The position numbers were made by a program, and so were the translations under genes. Positions 39,241 to 53,189 of a DNA stretch of 64,000 nucleotides are shown piece by piece. The notes under the pieces were generated by a model that saw nothing but the letters and a program-made list of their open reading frames with translations, did no database searches and had not been told where the DNA came from. Every line of letters starts with the position of its first letter. Position 1 is the first letter of the stretch. The stretch is from Hetaerina americana (Eukaryota; Arthropoda; Insecta; Odonata; Calopterygidae), in the NCBI GenBank assembly GCA_022747635.1, contig JAKTNV010000009.1:67974407-68038406 (forward strand). The letters are read 5' to 3'.

Positions 39241-42200
39241 CGATAAAACCACCGACGTCAAAGTAATACAAATCCCAAATTGCTCATTCAAATTGGGATT
39301 GGTATATTTTAGCATTCCTGCCCATTATAACCATAACTTCACTTCGGGCATGCAAGAGTAACGTAAGAGTAATTTTAACGTATCTAACGAAAATGGTTGA
39401 CAGACCTTTAGAATGGTGCTTCAGAAAACTGGAACCTTTTTTTTTTAATTGGTTTTATTGCCGTACCATTTGGTGACTTTTACTTAAGGCTAACTCAATA
39501 ATCATAAACGAAAACTTCTATCGTACGCATCGATGAAAATGGGTCTAACACATTTTTCATCGAGTCTGTTTAGAAGCTAGGGTGCAATTTTTTATTTATA
39601 CGTCGACTTAATTGGGCGAGATGGAGACTTTTAGTGCCTTCTTCCACCTAACCCTAAGGCAAGCCTTAGGGCATCCTAGCTCAGAGGTGGGATATGAGAT
39701 ACACTAGAATAAATTTAGCAATTTAAACAAAGTCATTACTATGAAGTCGCGTTAAATTTTGTTATATAATCAGTAAAAATTAGTCGGGAATGCAAATCTC
39801 TCACTCCTTTTTGCGAATTAGAGATTAGTATTTATATGTCACAGTAGAGATTCATGTTTATAATGATTATTTTAAAATGCTATAGCATTAAAATGAAATA
39901 TTTACCTGTTTAGCTACCTTGATATAAAATTTTTTTTTTGAATATGTTCTCTATTGCCAACTCATTTTAATGTAGGTAACACCCTGTGTGGCAATGATTT
40001 ATTCTCGGGTAATGTACGGGGTTTTGTTTCACGTCTTATCTAACGCTTTCTACTTGAATTTAGGCTAGCTCCCTAGCTCTGCAATTGATTTTAAAAAGTG
40101 GTTTGTATTAAAAATCTTACAATGACATATTTTGTATTTTTTTCTTTGAATTTGATTCAAAATTACTGAGGTTTTCTTGCGATGTGTAATACTCAGTACT
40201 TGTGTTACCCTATTCTGCTCATACGTTCATTTTAGTTATTTATGGAGTAAGTATGTAGTTATTATTAGAAGTATTAATGCTCATATTTTCAAAAAACCTA
40301 TTTTTCATTTTACTTTGCATTGAAAGTTATTCTTTCACCTATTGTTGAACCATTTTTTTTAATCAATTTAAAGACTATTTTGTTTTAGGTTATTTCAAAT
40401 ATATATTAAAATTTCATCATTGGAGGCGAACCAAAATCACTCGATATTTAAAATGAGCAATTATTGCCAATAATTCTATTTTAAAAAGTATTCAGTCAGC
40501 TACTAATTATTTATTAAAAAAAAAAAACCACTGCAAATCATAAAGTTTAAAATGGCTGAAGCCCCAATCATGCGATACCAAAATAAAGTTATCAAATTTT
40601 ATCCTTTAACACAAATAGAATTATATAGTTCCGTAGCCCATCTAGAAGTATACTATACGAATAATGAATGGGAATAAAGTAAGAAACGCCTAAGACATTT
40701 GCGACTTACCGCAAGTTTTGACGCGAAGTAGTCTTAAAACTGTTGTTGAGAAATCTCGAAACATTTTAGGCGCACCTCTCATGATGTATAATATAAGACA
40801 TATATGAACGACCCAATACTGTACTAAGTAAATTTTAAATATATTATCTATTTTTCTTTTGTCCACAATACCAACACCCTTATTTTATATTATTTGGTTT
40901 TTCATTTACGAATTGCTAATTATGAATTCATTTGTTGAATGTAAGTGTAAAAAGTCTCCTGTTTTTATCATTCTTTAATCAAAAACAAAATACCTTGCCA
41001 TATATCTTCTCCTCTTAATTCAGGGCCATAGCTGACTGGAAAGTTGCACACATTTTCAAAATATTACAGTCATCAGGAAAGAGTTGATATTAGGTTATTC
41101 AAAAATGTACACTAAAGAACAAAAGATAGAGTTTGCTGCTGGATACATATTATTTATCTCAGAGGTGAAATAATTCCTTATGGCTAAAACTCTTCATTAG
41201 ATTGATCCTTTATGAGACACAAGGAATGGGCAAAGTGAAAGATCCAAGAAAGATGGAGGGACACATGTAAATCAGGATATTCCCTTAGAATGTATTTCCT
41301 AGGCTGAGTATTGGCTGTCGTTACTAGAAGAAAACGTAACAATTGAGCACACATTGGAATGCATTAGCCCAAGACGCAATTAGTTTCTTCTTTCGCTCAG
41401 AATGGTTTGAGAACGGATTAAAATTACCTTGCTTAAAAATAAACCACCACGTTTTCAAGAAATACGTTAAATCGGCCAAGTGGAATCGAAAATTTTAGCC
41501 TAATGGGTTTGCTTAGTAACACTTGGATGTGTAGATTGTTTTTCATTTCTGTTCAAAGTTTGTGAGACCAAATAATTAGAAGTACTATCTGTAATGGTTG
41601 TTTGCTAGATTACGAAACTAAGTAAGGAACATAAAAATGTTACTCTATTAAAGTGAAAGTTGATCAATTCAATCAGGTTTGTATGATTAGTAGACAAATC
41701 ACAAAAATATTTTAGCTTGAACTTATTATTAGGGCATCAAGAAAATCAAAAAGTTGCTTTACAATCCCCATGACCGTTGTCAGGGAACGATATATCTTTT
41801 GAAACTGTACCTATTGCTATCTGAAAAAATGAGTTCGAGCTGTATAGGTGAAAATATACAACGCAATAATTCGGAAAATCCAGAACTATTAGAAAACGAG
41901 TAAAGACGCTACAGCTAAGTAAATTCAGGTTTGTATATCAATATGGCTTGTATATCAAAATGCACACCTTCATAAATGAATGCCACCAAAGTCGCTACAT
42001 GTCCCACTATGATTCATTATTTTATGGCGTACTTCGCAGTATTTGATGCATTCTTAATTCCACTTATCCACCAAAGGGTACTTTTAATTTCTTGCGGGAG
42101 GGCACGTGTGGCGTTAATGAAAGAACTATAAGGTTTTTTGAAATTAGTACAGTGTTTCAACCGGCAAACCTTCAAAACATTTTATAACAATGAGCAATAA

Positions 42201-43793
42201 AATATGTAATTTTTCTATCTCACCATAAATATGGGGAAAATAAAGAGTGTATATGCTAAAACTAACACTGGCGCCATTTAGAATAGAACGCACCCTAGTA
42301 TTTGGAGCACCAAGGTGTTATAGTGGTTTTCAGGCGAGTTTTGTATGTCCTGAAACGTTTTCGTCATACCTAAGAATAAATGAATATGGATTGATATTAT
42401 TTGCTTCTAAGAATTATAGTTTTTTTTCCAATTGTTATTTATCTACTATAAGTGTGAAATTTAGGAAAATCGTAATCCTTCTTGTCTATTTTTTTCTTAC
42501 GTAAGAAGAATAACAGAAAGTTTTTCAATTATGTCATCGTAAATATCTTTCATCCCTCTATTTTTAATTTGCCTTTTGACCTCACATAACATTTCAGTTT
42601 CTCGCTGGGAAAAATTCTTGGCATCCCTTAGCAGAGAAGCTATTTTTGGTGGGTAATTTTCTTTTGGAAAGTCAAGGCATCACTTACCTGGTTAGAAAGA
42701 ACACAACTTTCTTCATCAAGCCGTCATGACATTGGAAGAGGCAATTTTCGTCTGCAGTTATAACATATAGGTGGTTTAATGTATCTTTCAAAGGTTTAAA
42801 TATTAAATCACTTAATCAGAATATTCTTTAATTTTTACTTGACTATTAAAATGGTTTGGATATTAAGTTTGCTATGTCAGTCCGAAAAGGCGCAGGTCGG
42901 GGGCAGGAAACTGGTTTGGTAGTTTGGCGAGTGGCTGATCTGGCTAAAACAGAGTTACCAATAACCAAATGTAATAAAAACTAATTTTCACTTAGAACTT
43001 TGCAGTTCAAAGAAGGAGGTGTGTAAAATAAGTACTGACGTGAAGGTGGGTAAAATTATGATGTAATTGAACGAGGGTGTAGACATTTTAAATCTTGTTG
43101 TAGATTAGATGTGCATAGCAGTTGGAAATACACATATGGGTGGAGGGTATTAGGAACGTTAGAGAAAATTTAGGGAATGTGGCTTAATAAAAGTATACTA
43201 CAGAGTATCCTAAAATGGAAGCTTTGTAGAAATAAATATGACGGTATAAAAACTGAACTGTGCAGGAAAAGAAGTTGAAATCGGTATGCTTAGTAAGATT
43301 ACCCTGTGCAAAACTAGTAAAACCGAGTAGATGATTCCAGAATGATGGAAGCGTTGGGAGAATGCATATGGTAGCGATAAAATATTTATGCTTATGGTTA
43401 GAAATAATTCTTACGTTTATCCTCTTTGCCTAGTACTGCTATGTTTCAAGTTTTACCATTGACGCCATGGCATTAATTTATCTAGATTGAAATCATATTT
43501 TTTGGCAACTAAGAGGTGAGCATTTTTCAAAAAGTACTGTACACACAGTTGGTAGCCATATTATTGCATTAAAATATCCAGAAAAGAATGAGGAAACTTA
43601 TCAGAATTAGAGGTAACGACGAAAAGAAAGATAAATTAAGTAAAAACATATTAATCGATGGAATTGTAATAGACACCTAAGGGTAAGGATAAAGGCCGAA
43701 ATGTTTATTTGGGAGCAGAAATGTAAGCTAAAACATTATGGTAGAGTAAATTTTTATTTATGGGATTTAGGTGTTTCCTGCCGAAGAGCGTAA
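39241..43793. other. AT-rich spacer, no gene seen
   Basis: About 4.5 kb without recognisable genes. The frame at 42247-42504 (plus) has no known domain. A short match (gaaagatccaagaaagatgga near 41.24 kb) to the RTE connector at 17.15 kb may be a tiny LINE scrap or chance. The stretch at 43.0-43.4 kb is purine-rich, as the decayed LINE regions are, but unalignable. Confidence 0.5.
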
Positions 43794-43930
43794 ACGAAAT
43801 TTCTCGGGCTTAACACCAGGTAGCGCTGGATTCCATCGATATTTTAATGGCTGAACCAGCATCGTGTCCACGATGGCCGAGTCGGCCTTTGCAACTGCCG
43901 TGATCTAACTGGAGCCCGAGCAAATTTTGT
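43794..43930. mobile_element. Small inverted-repeat element (about 130 bp)
   Basis: Ends are inverted repeats: aaatttctcgggct at 43797-43810 against agcccgagcaaattt at 43913-43927, complementary apart from one extra base. The interior is GC-richer than its flanks and holds two further small hairpins (catcgtg/cacgatg at about 43860-43875 and ggccga/cggcc just after). tggccgagtcgg at about 43874-43886 fits the RNA polymerase III A-box consensus, but no B-box is evident downstream. It could be a MITE or a tRNA-related SINE relic. Its size and terminal symmetry favour a MITE. Confidence 0.5.
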
Positions 43931-46900
43931 GAATTAATTTTAATTTTTTTTAGTCTATATGTTCAACTTAATGGTAAATATCATATGGAAAAAGAAATAT
44001 ACTAGTATGCGAATCAAGAAATAGCCCAGGATAGATGAAAGAGGAAACAAAACCAACAAATCAATATGCTCAAATATGTCCTCTTGGAATACCTCACGTA
44101 TTTAGAAAAATGTCTTATGCATTTATACGAATACCTGAATAGCATTCACTTGAAATATTTAGTTCAGAATATTTTGTTACGCTGAATTAAATCTAAATTC
44201 AACATGTAATAAATCGGTTTCAAGCAAGTAAATGAGAACGATTAGTGAAACATCAATCTTTAAAACTTCTAACTATAGCTTTGCGCAAATAAAAGTAACA
44301 CGCATATGGCATATTAGTAAATGGCAAATAGTTTGTCTGCAGAAGTTAGGTGATGTTGCCATACACGGGCGGTGATCCTTATGGAGGTGATGGACATATA
44401 GTCTGAGGTAATTAACCATGAATAAACTCCTCAAAGCTTATTTGGTATAGGCAATGCATATACAGAAAATGTGGTAGGATTGGAATAAAAAGAGATTTCT
44501 AAGGTTCACCAGGGAAAGAGGTGACGCGAGGAAAAAAAGTGCCAAAAAAGAATTCACAGAACATCTTTTTCCGTGAGTTACCAAATATATCGAGTTTATT
44601 AAACCATATCGGGGCCCTAACAGCCAAGAAATAATTTGTGGGAGTACGTATTGTAGTAATTTTATTTTTATAAATTATTTGGTACAAATGTAAAATACAA
44701 GTAGGTCTACTTTTAGCGCCATTAAGGGAAGGATGCTTTATGCAATAAGTCATCCTTTTATTGCTCCAATTTCCATCGTTATGAAACTACGGTAAAGGAG
44801 AGATTTAACTCCTTCCATCTAGAAATATGACCATACAAGTTATCTTAGACATAATTTGAAGCTTCTGGTAGCGATGATGGTAGTTGCACTTTTCTAATGC
44901 TCAGCACTTTTGAATACAGTAGTGTGTAGGTATACCAAATGTAATTCTCCAGAAATATATTTCTAATTCGTATTCGTGGTTCCAGGGTTTATAGTACGCC
45001 ATCTAAGAAAACTAAGTACTCGAATGGCATTATTTACTTATTTGTTTCGTATCTTGAAAGAACGATGAAGGGTATTAATCTCCAATGCAATTCCTAATAG
45101 ATAAGGAAATATGTTAAAAGTTTTTAATCCAATGCCATTTTTTAAGTATATTATGAATAAAATCATAAAATTAATTTCTATTTTGTCAAATTTAGAGTTA
45201 AAATGCCCATACACGGTGAAGTAGTGGGAATCAGTTTGTGACTTGCAAATAAAATGTAATATTCATCCCATAAATATAAATAGCCACAGTCTACGATGAG
45301 CTTCCATTTCTTTCTCAAATTTCTTTTCCTCATTGCAAAGAAAGAAATATTTGTTACGGATTAAATTTTTACCACATTGTAAGGAATTGATCAAAGCTCT
45401 TGTAAAATAATTTCTAAAAATGAAATTAACAATACATTTTAAATAAAATGTGATATAAAATGTTGGTTGTACATTTAATTTGTAGTGATATTATCTTTTT
45501 CTGACTGCTGATTTCTTGTGAATCTAAACATTCAATTTAATCGATTGAATTTACACTGTCACATTTCTAATTATTTACTTGTTTATAATTCAACTTTGAA
45601 ATTACTAAACTGCAATCAGTCTGGTGAGCAACATATACGGGGGATCTGGAAAATGGGATGAAAAGAATATGTCCCACAATAAGCTACACATATGCTGCAG
45701 CGTTTCATTTCCATGTAATTACATATGTTGCCGATATTTACGAGCTGTGTGTGACTTCTGACCAGATGATTTAACAATATTTCCATTAGCGTGTGTCTTA
45801 ATTCAATCACTTGTTTTTATATCGATGCTTTTGCAATTCTAATGTAATTAATGTTTTTTTAATTAAATAAATTAAATACATCTTAAGCGTAACCAATTTT
45901 CCTAAATTATACCTTCATTTTGACTATTTTATTATTATTAATACTTAAGTGAATAATTTGTACTCCATAAACCGGCAAATTTAAAAAACTAATTGAAATT
46001 ATCTGAATATATCTTCATCGATACGCTAAAATGATTGCAATTTTCTTTAAAATTAACGTGATATTCATTATTTCCTTCCAGTTTCTTTTAGTAGGGTAAA
46101 TTATTTTTTTTAATTAAATCAATGGAATATTTGTGACGTACGAATAATGTCAACCTTTTTGATATTCCATTAATAGAAAGCTTATCGGTAATACTTTTAT
46201 TTCCAAGAATTTTTAAGAGAATCTTCGAAAGTGACTTACGATTACTAGAAAGATAGTATATTTACACACTAAGCCTTGGAAGTAATTATACAATGTCGCA
46301 ATTCGATCTTCTGGGAACGGAGGCTGTTTGGGCTCGAAACAGTTACAAGTGGTGATTTGGAAAATCAAGTAAAAGCCATCTGTCTCACTGGCATGCTTTC
46401 TGTCTCTTTTGCAAGGTGGAGTTGATTTCCCCAAGCGGAACAGAGGAAGAAAACTCATTTGCATTCGGAAAAATAGCCGAAATGCTGCTACACCTCACGG
46501 TTCAGTTGAAGAAAGTTAGTGGAGCGTGGCGTAATTGCAAAACAATATTTACGCGCTTAGAAACCGAGAGTGAGCGGGAAAACATTCCGTGCGAGAGTTA
46601 ACACGCGCACCTAGAATTCCACGGAGAGCGCATTGTTTCAAAACTTGACAGGTGTGAGTTCAAATCTCCATCTTGCCTAACTGCAATTGCATGTTTATTT
46701 ATTTGCTCAGCTCTGGTTGCATCACTCCATCGGTACCCCCATTACCACACGTTAATTAACTACAATAACAGCGGTGACCATAGAAAGACTTCTTCATGCA
46801 ATTTTCGTTCTTTGATATTTGCATCAGTAGATATTTTTTGGAAACTTATGAAACTATTTGTTGTATTCGTTTTACCGTTTCTTTTAAATGAAGTAGTTAC

Positions 46901-48408
46901 ATTTCAGGTCTCCAAACATTTTACGACTGAGATGGTGATAGCAAATTTAACGGCAGCTTGTGGAAACTTAAAAAATATATTTATTTTGAGTATTTATTTT
47001 GCCGTTGGGGAATTATTTCATTTCACTATTCAGTTAAATCTATGACATTTTAACTGTAGGATTTTGCAAAAAAAAATTAGTGAAGCTACATTTGAGATAT
47101 ATTTACCTCTAGAAGAAAACATATGTAAGTAGTTTAGGGTAAGAATTGAACAATTAATTTTAATTTATTCAAATTAAGAATGCAGACTGACGATATCTAC
47201 CATCCGGCAAAGGGTGTGTTTATAGATCTTATATTTTTAGTGATACAGTAATTTCGAGGAAAATTAGTTACTAGAAAAACATTGAGAAGAGTTGTTTTAC
47301 TTAAGTAGCATTCAAAAAAATATATTGAATACCGAGGTACCTATCATGGAGGAACAGGAGGAACAAGGCAGAGTTATTGCTAAGCAATAATTAAATTGAT
47401 ATGTAGTTCTTTATGGTTTCCATTCACAATGCTGAAATGAACGAAATAACACTGTGAAAGAATCCCTAAAGATTTGGATTTAAATATGATATAATAAAGT
47501 TGAAAATAAGAATTTTATAGGATTTTGGTTTCGTGAAATCATTAAAAATAACGATGAAATACATATTGAGAGGTGGCGTTATCCTTTTGAAAATTTGCTT
47601 GGCTAAGAGTAAACTATAAGTTGCGAACAGAATTCATAGAAATATATGAATGTTTCAGAATGAATATAATAAGATAAAAAAGATCCAAGTATGACGAGGG
47701 CAGCATCGCAGTACAATAGGTTCTTCGCAATGAAAAGAAATATTTTCAAATTCCGATGAATATTTTTTTAATACACTAAAAGCCGGCAAGCTAATGTAAG
47801 ACAAATATTATCGAGGACGCCAAATTTGCAATTGTGTAAAGTTTTATTGAAAAATAGTTGTGTGGCAGTATGAAACAAGGTAACGCTGGTTCTTGCAGGA
47901 TTCGTAGGGATGTAGAATTCGCGAGGCAACTTTTAAAAATAAAACTGACTACTAATAGGAATAGGAATAAATGCTTTTTAATGACGCTAATTTAAAATCA
48001 TTTCTATTCCTTATTCCTCGCTAGAGTTTATTATTTTCCCAAAAAAAGGCTTATTTTATTTTGGTCATACGAAAAAACGGCCTTGTTAAAATTTACTTTC
48101 TAAAGCTTTCATAGCTCCTGTCTGTCTCCAGCCACAAGCAACACGCGAGGCTATATATTTGTGGCAAAATGAGACAAAATTTATGTACTTTATCTGTATT
48201 ACATTTTATTCAATGCGCATAAAAGGTTTAATTAGATTGCTTGAATTATCCTTTGACATTTAGCAGTAAAGAATCCGGATATTCAGAGTTACCCGGGATT
48301 GCAGTGACCGTCTTCCGATTAGTCTTCCTTACGTTTAAGGCAATTTGCCGATCAGTTTTGAAGTAATACCGCCAGAATTTCACTTATAAAAACCAAATAC
48401 TTGTAGTA
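43931..48408. other. AT-rich spacer, no gene seen
   Basis: No recognisable genes. Around 46.57-46.70 kb, gagttcaaatctcc resembles a pol III B-box, but no tRNA fold can be built around it. Frames at 46213-46601 and 46812-47045 have no known domain. Confidence 0.55.
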
Positions 48409-49160
48409 CGAGGGTCATCCGGAAAGTAGTACCCGTTCGTGAAATAAAGACACAAAAGTAAATATTAACAAACATAAAAATTTTATTTGAAAGAGGATAC
48501 TTTAAACTACTTCTCAACATAATCTCCAAGCAAATTAAGGCATTTGTCATAACGTGTGACAAGTTTCTATATTCCTGCTGCATAGTCCTTCGCCGCCAGC
48601 TCATTGAGATACGCGAGGGACCCATCTTGCACAAATTTTTGCATAATGCAGATGGTGTTTAACAATTTCATGAACAATTGTTCGAGAAACATTGGGAAAA
48701 TGCTCACAGATGTCATCAATTGTGACGCGCCGATCGTTCCTCACGAATTCGTCAACTGAGCTCACCAGTTGGTCTGTAATGACAGACGGTCTCTCCGAAC
48801 GCTCATCGTCGTGTGTGTTCCCCCTCCCCATGTTGAAGTTGCGACACCACCGCCGAACAGACGACTCGTCCATTACATTGTCTCCATACACCTCCTTTAA
48901 TTGGCGATGAATATCACATGGGCGAACGTTTCTTGCATTGAGGAATTTAATCACTGCCCTCACTTCACAACTGGCGGCGTTCTCAATTTTTTTAAACATT
49001 GTAAACAATCACAGAAACAACACAGGCAATGCTAGCGTCACGCAACTTGGCTCAGAGAAGGCAGACAAGCCACTGAAGCTATCTGACCTCGTCCAGCGGC
49101 TACTCGCGTCGTCAGCACTTCATGCGGCACGAACGGGTACTACTTTCCGGATGATCCTCG
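48409..49160 (-). mobile_element. Mariner element copy 2, internally deleted (752 bp)
   Basis: Bounded by TA (48407-48408 and 49161-49162), with the same length and internal deletion as copy 1. The right terminal repeat has one substitution (atgatcctcg instead of atgaccctcg). By reading, only three differences separate it from copy 1, so both are recent products of one deleted founder. It lies in AT-rich spacer in the same orientation as copy 1 and opposite to copy 3. Confidence 0.93.
48601..48999 (-). CDS. Truncated mariner transposase, DNA-binding domain only (copy 2)
   Basis: 132 codons, the same frame and stop as copy 1, from the ATG at 48997-48999 (complement). Both helix-turn-helix units and the terminal WVPR-VSQ are intact. 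The one protein difference from copy 1 is Gly69 to Glu, turning the linker ERSGRPS into ERSERPS. In mariner/Tc1 transposases this GRP hook contacts DNA between the two helix-turn-helix units, so the change may weaken binding. The catalytic domain is absent. Expression is unproven. Confidence 0.85.
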   Translation of the reverse strand: MFKKIENAASCEVRAVIKFLNARNVRPCDIHRQLKEVYGDNVMDESSVRRWCRNFNMGRGNTHDDERSERPSVITDQLVSSVDEFVRNDRRVTIDDICEHFPNVSRTIVHEIVKHHLHYAKICARWVPRVSQ

Positions 49161-49162
49161 TA

Positions 49163-52100
49163 TTTCATGGTGTTTACTTTCAGTAGTCTAAGCAATCTCT
49201 GACATCATCTGCTTTCCCGTCAATATCATAGTATGGAGGTTCAGCTTAAGTTATTCAAAATAAGATTTTAGTTAAATGCCCTCAAAACTTGATTTTTTAG
49301 TATATTTATATTTAAAAAATGGAGACAAGATTTAAAGCTAATAACTTATTATGTAATATGATATTGTTGTGATAAATTTGTCAAAAACGAAAAGTAGGGT
49401 AATAAAGAGGCATAACCAAAGTAATAACTACGTTATGAAAAAACGCTACCGTGCCTACATTGAAATGAAACGGCATTGATTAATATTGATTTTTTGTAAT
49501 ATTTACTCATCTCAAGGAACGTTTTATCTTTTAATATTTGTACGTAATGCTAGACGGAATACACCGTAGTACTATGGCCATAACGTATTACTATGTGATG
49601 AATTACTACAGTGGATGACTACGGGATAAATTAGTACGTAACATATTACTGCTCCCATTATTGCGCGGTGAATTCCCATTACAGTATCAAACAAATATTT
49701 TATCTTGCTAAAAAGTAGAAAAATAAGAACACTTATTTGGACCTGATGAAGAAAATGTGACAGTTAAACGATTATTCTTTTCTTATATTTCCTTGGCTGT
49801 GTTTTAAATATGGAGAAGTGTACATGCTGATTCACCTTTAGAATTTATACCATAAAAATTTGAAATGTTTAGCCATTCGTTCACAGTAAATTGTCCCTGC
49901 TAAGCTAAGACCTAGAAGCCATTCATATGATTTTAGGTCTAAAAAATACGACCTCCAAAGTATATGAATGTGATTAACTTTGAAGAAAGCAATTGACTGA
50001 CCATTTCAGCTCGTGTAAAAAATCAGGTGGGTAATTAGTGGAGGTAAGTTCTTCCTATTTACAATTGGAAATTTAAGCGTATGTAGTTTTCAATAAGTGA
50101 TACTAATGGTTTGAAGAAAAGAGATGGAGGCTAATTTAAATTATAAATTTAAAAATGCTGGTAAATCCAACCAGTTAGTAGGAGCATATTAAGAATAACA
50201 GGAAAAAGAAGAAGTATTAGAAGAATCATGTTAAGAACTAGGGAAGTCCCATTAACTTAAAATATAACTGAAACGGGTACCTATCTACAATTAGCAACTT
50301 GAAAGAAGTTTCTGACATCTGCATGGAGATAATAGTGAATAAGCTTCAGAAGAGCAGCTGTTTTAGGAAGAATATAAAATGTCTGGAATGTCTGAGAATG
50401 ACGAAATACTATCCACCGGGAGGCCAGATGATGCTAACAAACGCCCTGCATGATTGGCAAAGTAGAAATGCACGTGAACTATCAAAAGTGGTAGTTGAAG
50501 AGATTATTTTCCACATTTGATTACAATATTCATTAGGATACTTACCATTTAGTCCACATCAAAATTAAAAGAATAAATGTAGGTTTAAGAAAATCGGGAG
50601 GGTAAAGAAGTGAAAGAATTGTTGAACCTTTTCATAAGCTGAAACTCGGAAGTTGAGGGATCCAAAACTGGATGTAGAATAGTTACATCAAGACTTTGGA
50701 AACGAAACTCTGAAAGGGAAGCCCTTTGGAGTTTTGAAGGCACAATATATAATGAGATGAAAGGGAGCAGACAATATTGAAAAACAAGAAATGTAAATAT
50801 TTTCTTGAGACTCGAGTGACGCAGCACGAGGTTTGCTGGTACTGATATGACTACTGAGCACAAAAGAATTCCTAGAGAGGCGTTTAAGTTACAAAAATAT
50901 TTCTAAAAAAATAACCATATTTCACTATCTATATCTAAATTTTTAGCAGACAGCAGTTGTACTAGCAATCCCCCAAGAGCCTCCAGGTAAGGATGTGACT
51001 ATCAGAATTGCTACAAAATAACTGTATATTGTTCAAACAGTATATTTTTCTTAGAACCCGGTAGCATAGAGATGTGAAAGTCGAGGAAGTCTACTCAAAA
51101 TCAATCATGGCACTCCAAACTACAGAAAAGGCATTAGGGGTATAATAGAACAAAAATACTAATAAATCGTTAGTAGTGGTTGTAAAATGAACGAAAATGA
51201 CTGAGTAACAAAGAGATCATCGGATGATTAGTATAATTTTGTATCTGTGCAATACCAAGTTAGGGCATAGAAAAAACTGGTACTCCAAAAAATAGAACAA
51301 AAACCCAGGCTCAGATTACAGCAACTGCGTGTCATGTATGTAAGTCGGAACATAAATAATTGCAGCCATAAGAAAGACATCGTTTTGGAATACACTGAGG
51401 CGGAGAAGACTTTTCCCATCTTCGCATGGCGCTCACGTGTACTTGAATTCCTTTTCTACTTCCAAAAATCAGTTTTACTAAACAAAGGGGTAATTATATA
51501 CTTACACATTTAAATTGCATTGAGAATTTCACGTGAAATCATTCATTTAGAGAATAAGTCAGGGAAGACCATAAGCTTTCGAATATTATTTCTGGAGAAG
51601 GACCGTGAGAGTGGTGCACACCGTTACAATGACACACAGGCTGAAAACCATGCATCAAGGGAAAAGGAACTGTTTTGAACTATTGACGATGGCTCTCCTG
51701 AAAATATAATAAAGGACGCTGCATTGAGAAATTCCAAATCACTAGAAAGTCTGTACGTAAAGATAAAGAGGCATTCAGATAAAGATGGGTGAAGAAAAAA
51801 GATAAGCTTTTTGTGTACGAGATAAAATTAAGCACTTTGAATAGGAAGAGTTAATTGGAAGAAAAATCTCCAGATTGAAGTAATAATGAATAAAAAAATA
51901 TACACCTAGTTAAATTTAAAAAAAGTAGAAATTATATGCAGATTATTTTAAAATAATTATGAATCAATATTTTTAGGTATGAAAAGGAACTGAAAAGGTA
52001 TATTCAGGAAAAACGCAATGTTGCAAATGCTGGTTAATATTTGCCAATTGTAAATAGTTGGAAGAAGGATCCCCTCAACTTTTTGGCTATTAAATATTTA

Positions 52101-53189
52101 CATTGTATTACTCGATGTAGTTCCTATTTAGTTTGAGTGAAAAATGCCTTCGTTGAATTTAACGTAAAAATGTAAACACAATATTATAAGAAGATATAAG
52201 CATAGTTGTGATAACACCTTTTTTCAATCTTGCTAAAATAATCTGAAAACATGAGTTATGGAGATATGAAGTTGGTAGTTATCATAAAATTCCTATTACT
52301 TTTTAATAAATGACCATTTTACTCATTCTATCTGCAGAAAATACCAGGGTGAAAGTACGCCTCATTGACAGCATTTGCTTAGGTAATACTTGAAATATCA
52401 TCCAACGATAATTTTCCTATGAATTCATAACATATTTTTATTCTTAACTTTCTGAAATTCAAAAACATTTTACAATATTCATTGTTAATTACCAAAGGTT
52501 TGAATTATTGATTCATTGATGATCTTGAAAACTATTCTGGCTGGATTATTGATAATTGCCACCCCTCCTAAGGTCACGCAAGGTCGAAGGCTAAGAGCAA
52601 TACGATAGATAGTCCGTGCAGTGTCTGCTGCTCAATGAGGCGGCTGCAAATACGTGTGACCCCAGTTGGTCAGCCTTTAGAGTTAAGGTGCCATGCCAAA
52701 AACATCTTTGATGAAGGAAACGAGAAACAACCTTTTTTGAATAGCCCATGATGGGCACAGATCAGAGTTTAAGCCTTCGAAACTACGGGATTCGGCCCGT
52801 TCGAACATGTGCCGTGCGCGGCAGTGGGAGAAGAGAGGCCTCAGTGGTCGTCATCTCACGAAATGTTTTCAAAGAAAAACTAACAACAACATAGAATAAA
52901 GTCAGATCAAAAACTTAGAACGCGGCAACGATGTTGAGAATAGGGAAATAAGAAAATATGGAAGAGAGATGGAAAGAGGAATACAGATATTTTAGAACTA
53001 TGCGAGGTAAGATAGGAAGATATCGGGGATAAACGTAATGAAAGTTAGTGATAGATTAATATAGAGTGGAGGAGAGGGAGACCAGAAAGAGATGGAATAA
53101 CATTAAACAAGGTAGAAAGAAGCGTGGTAAGCGGAGAGCAAGTGAGCGATAAACATGCGATAGAATAAACATATTTGGTAGTTATATTT
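49163..53189. other. AT-rich spacer, no gene seen; GC-raised block at 52.55-52.87 kb
   Basis: No recognisable gene. 52.55-52.87 kb is GC-richer and includes cccgttcgaacatgtgcc, which on either strand loosely resembles a pol III B-box. It could be a SINE relic, but no A-box at the right spacing and no tail could be assigned. Frames at 50299-50520, 50585-50863 and 51228-51419 have no known domain. Confidence 0.45.

Noticed and set aside
43860..43935. Possible tRNA-Leu/Ser from gatggccgagtcgg
   Set aside because: The A-box-like word fits, but there is no B-box or cloverleaf downstream and the sequence is part of an inverted-repeat element.
46570..46700. Possible tRNA from gagttcaaatctcc
   Set aside because: The T-arm does not pair fully and no acceptor stem, D-arm or anticodon arm can be placed.
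49540..49700. Apparent palindromic tagtac/gtacta-rich stretch
   Set aside because: The inverted matches are short and not collinear, so no convincing element boundaries could be drawn.
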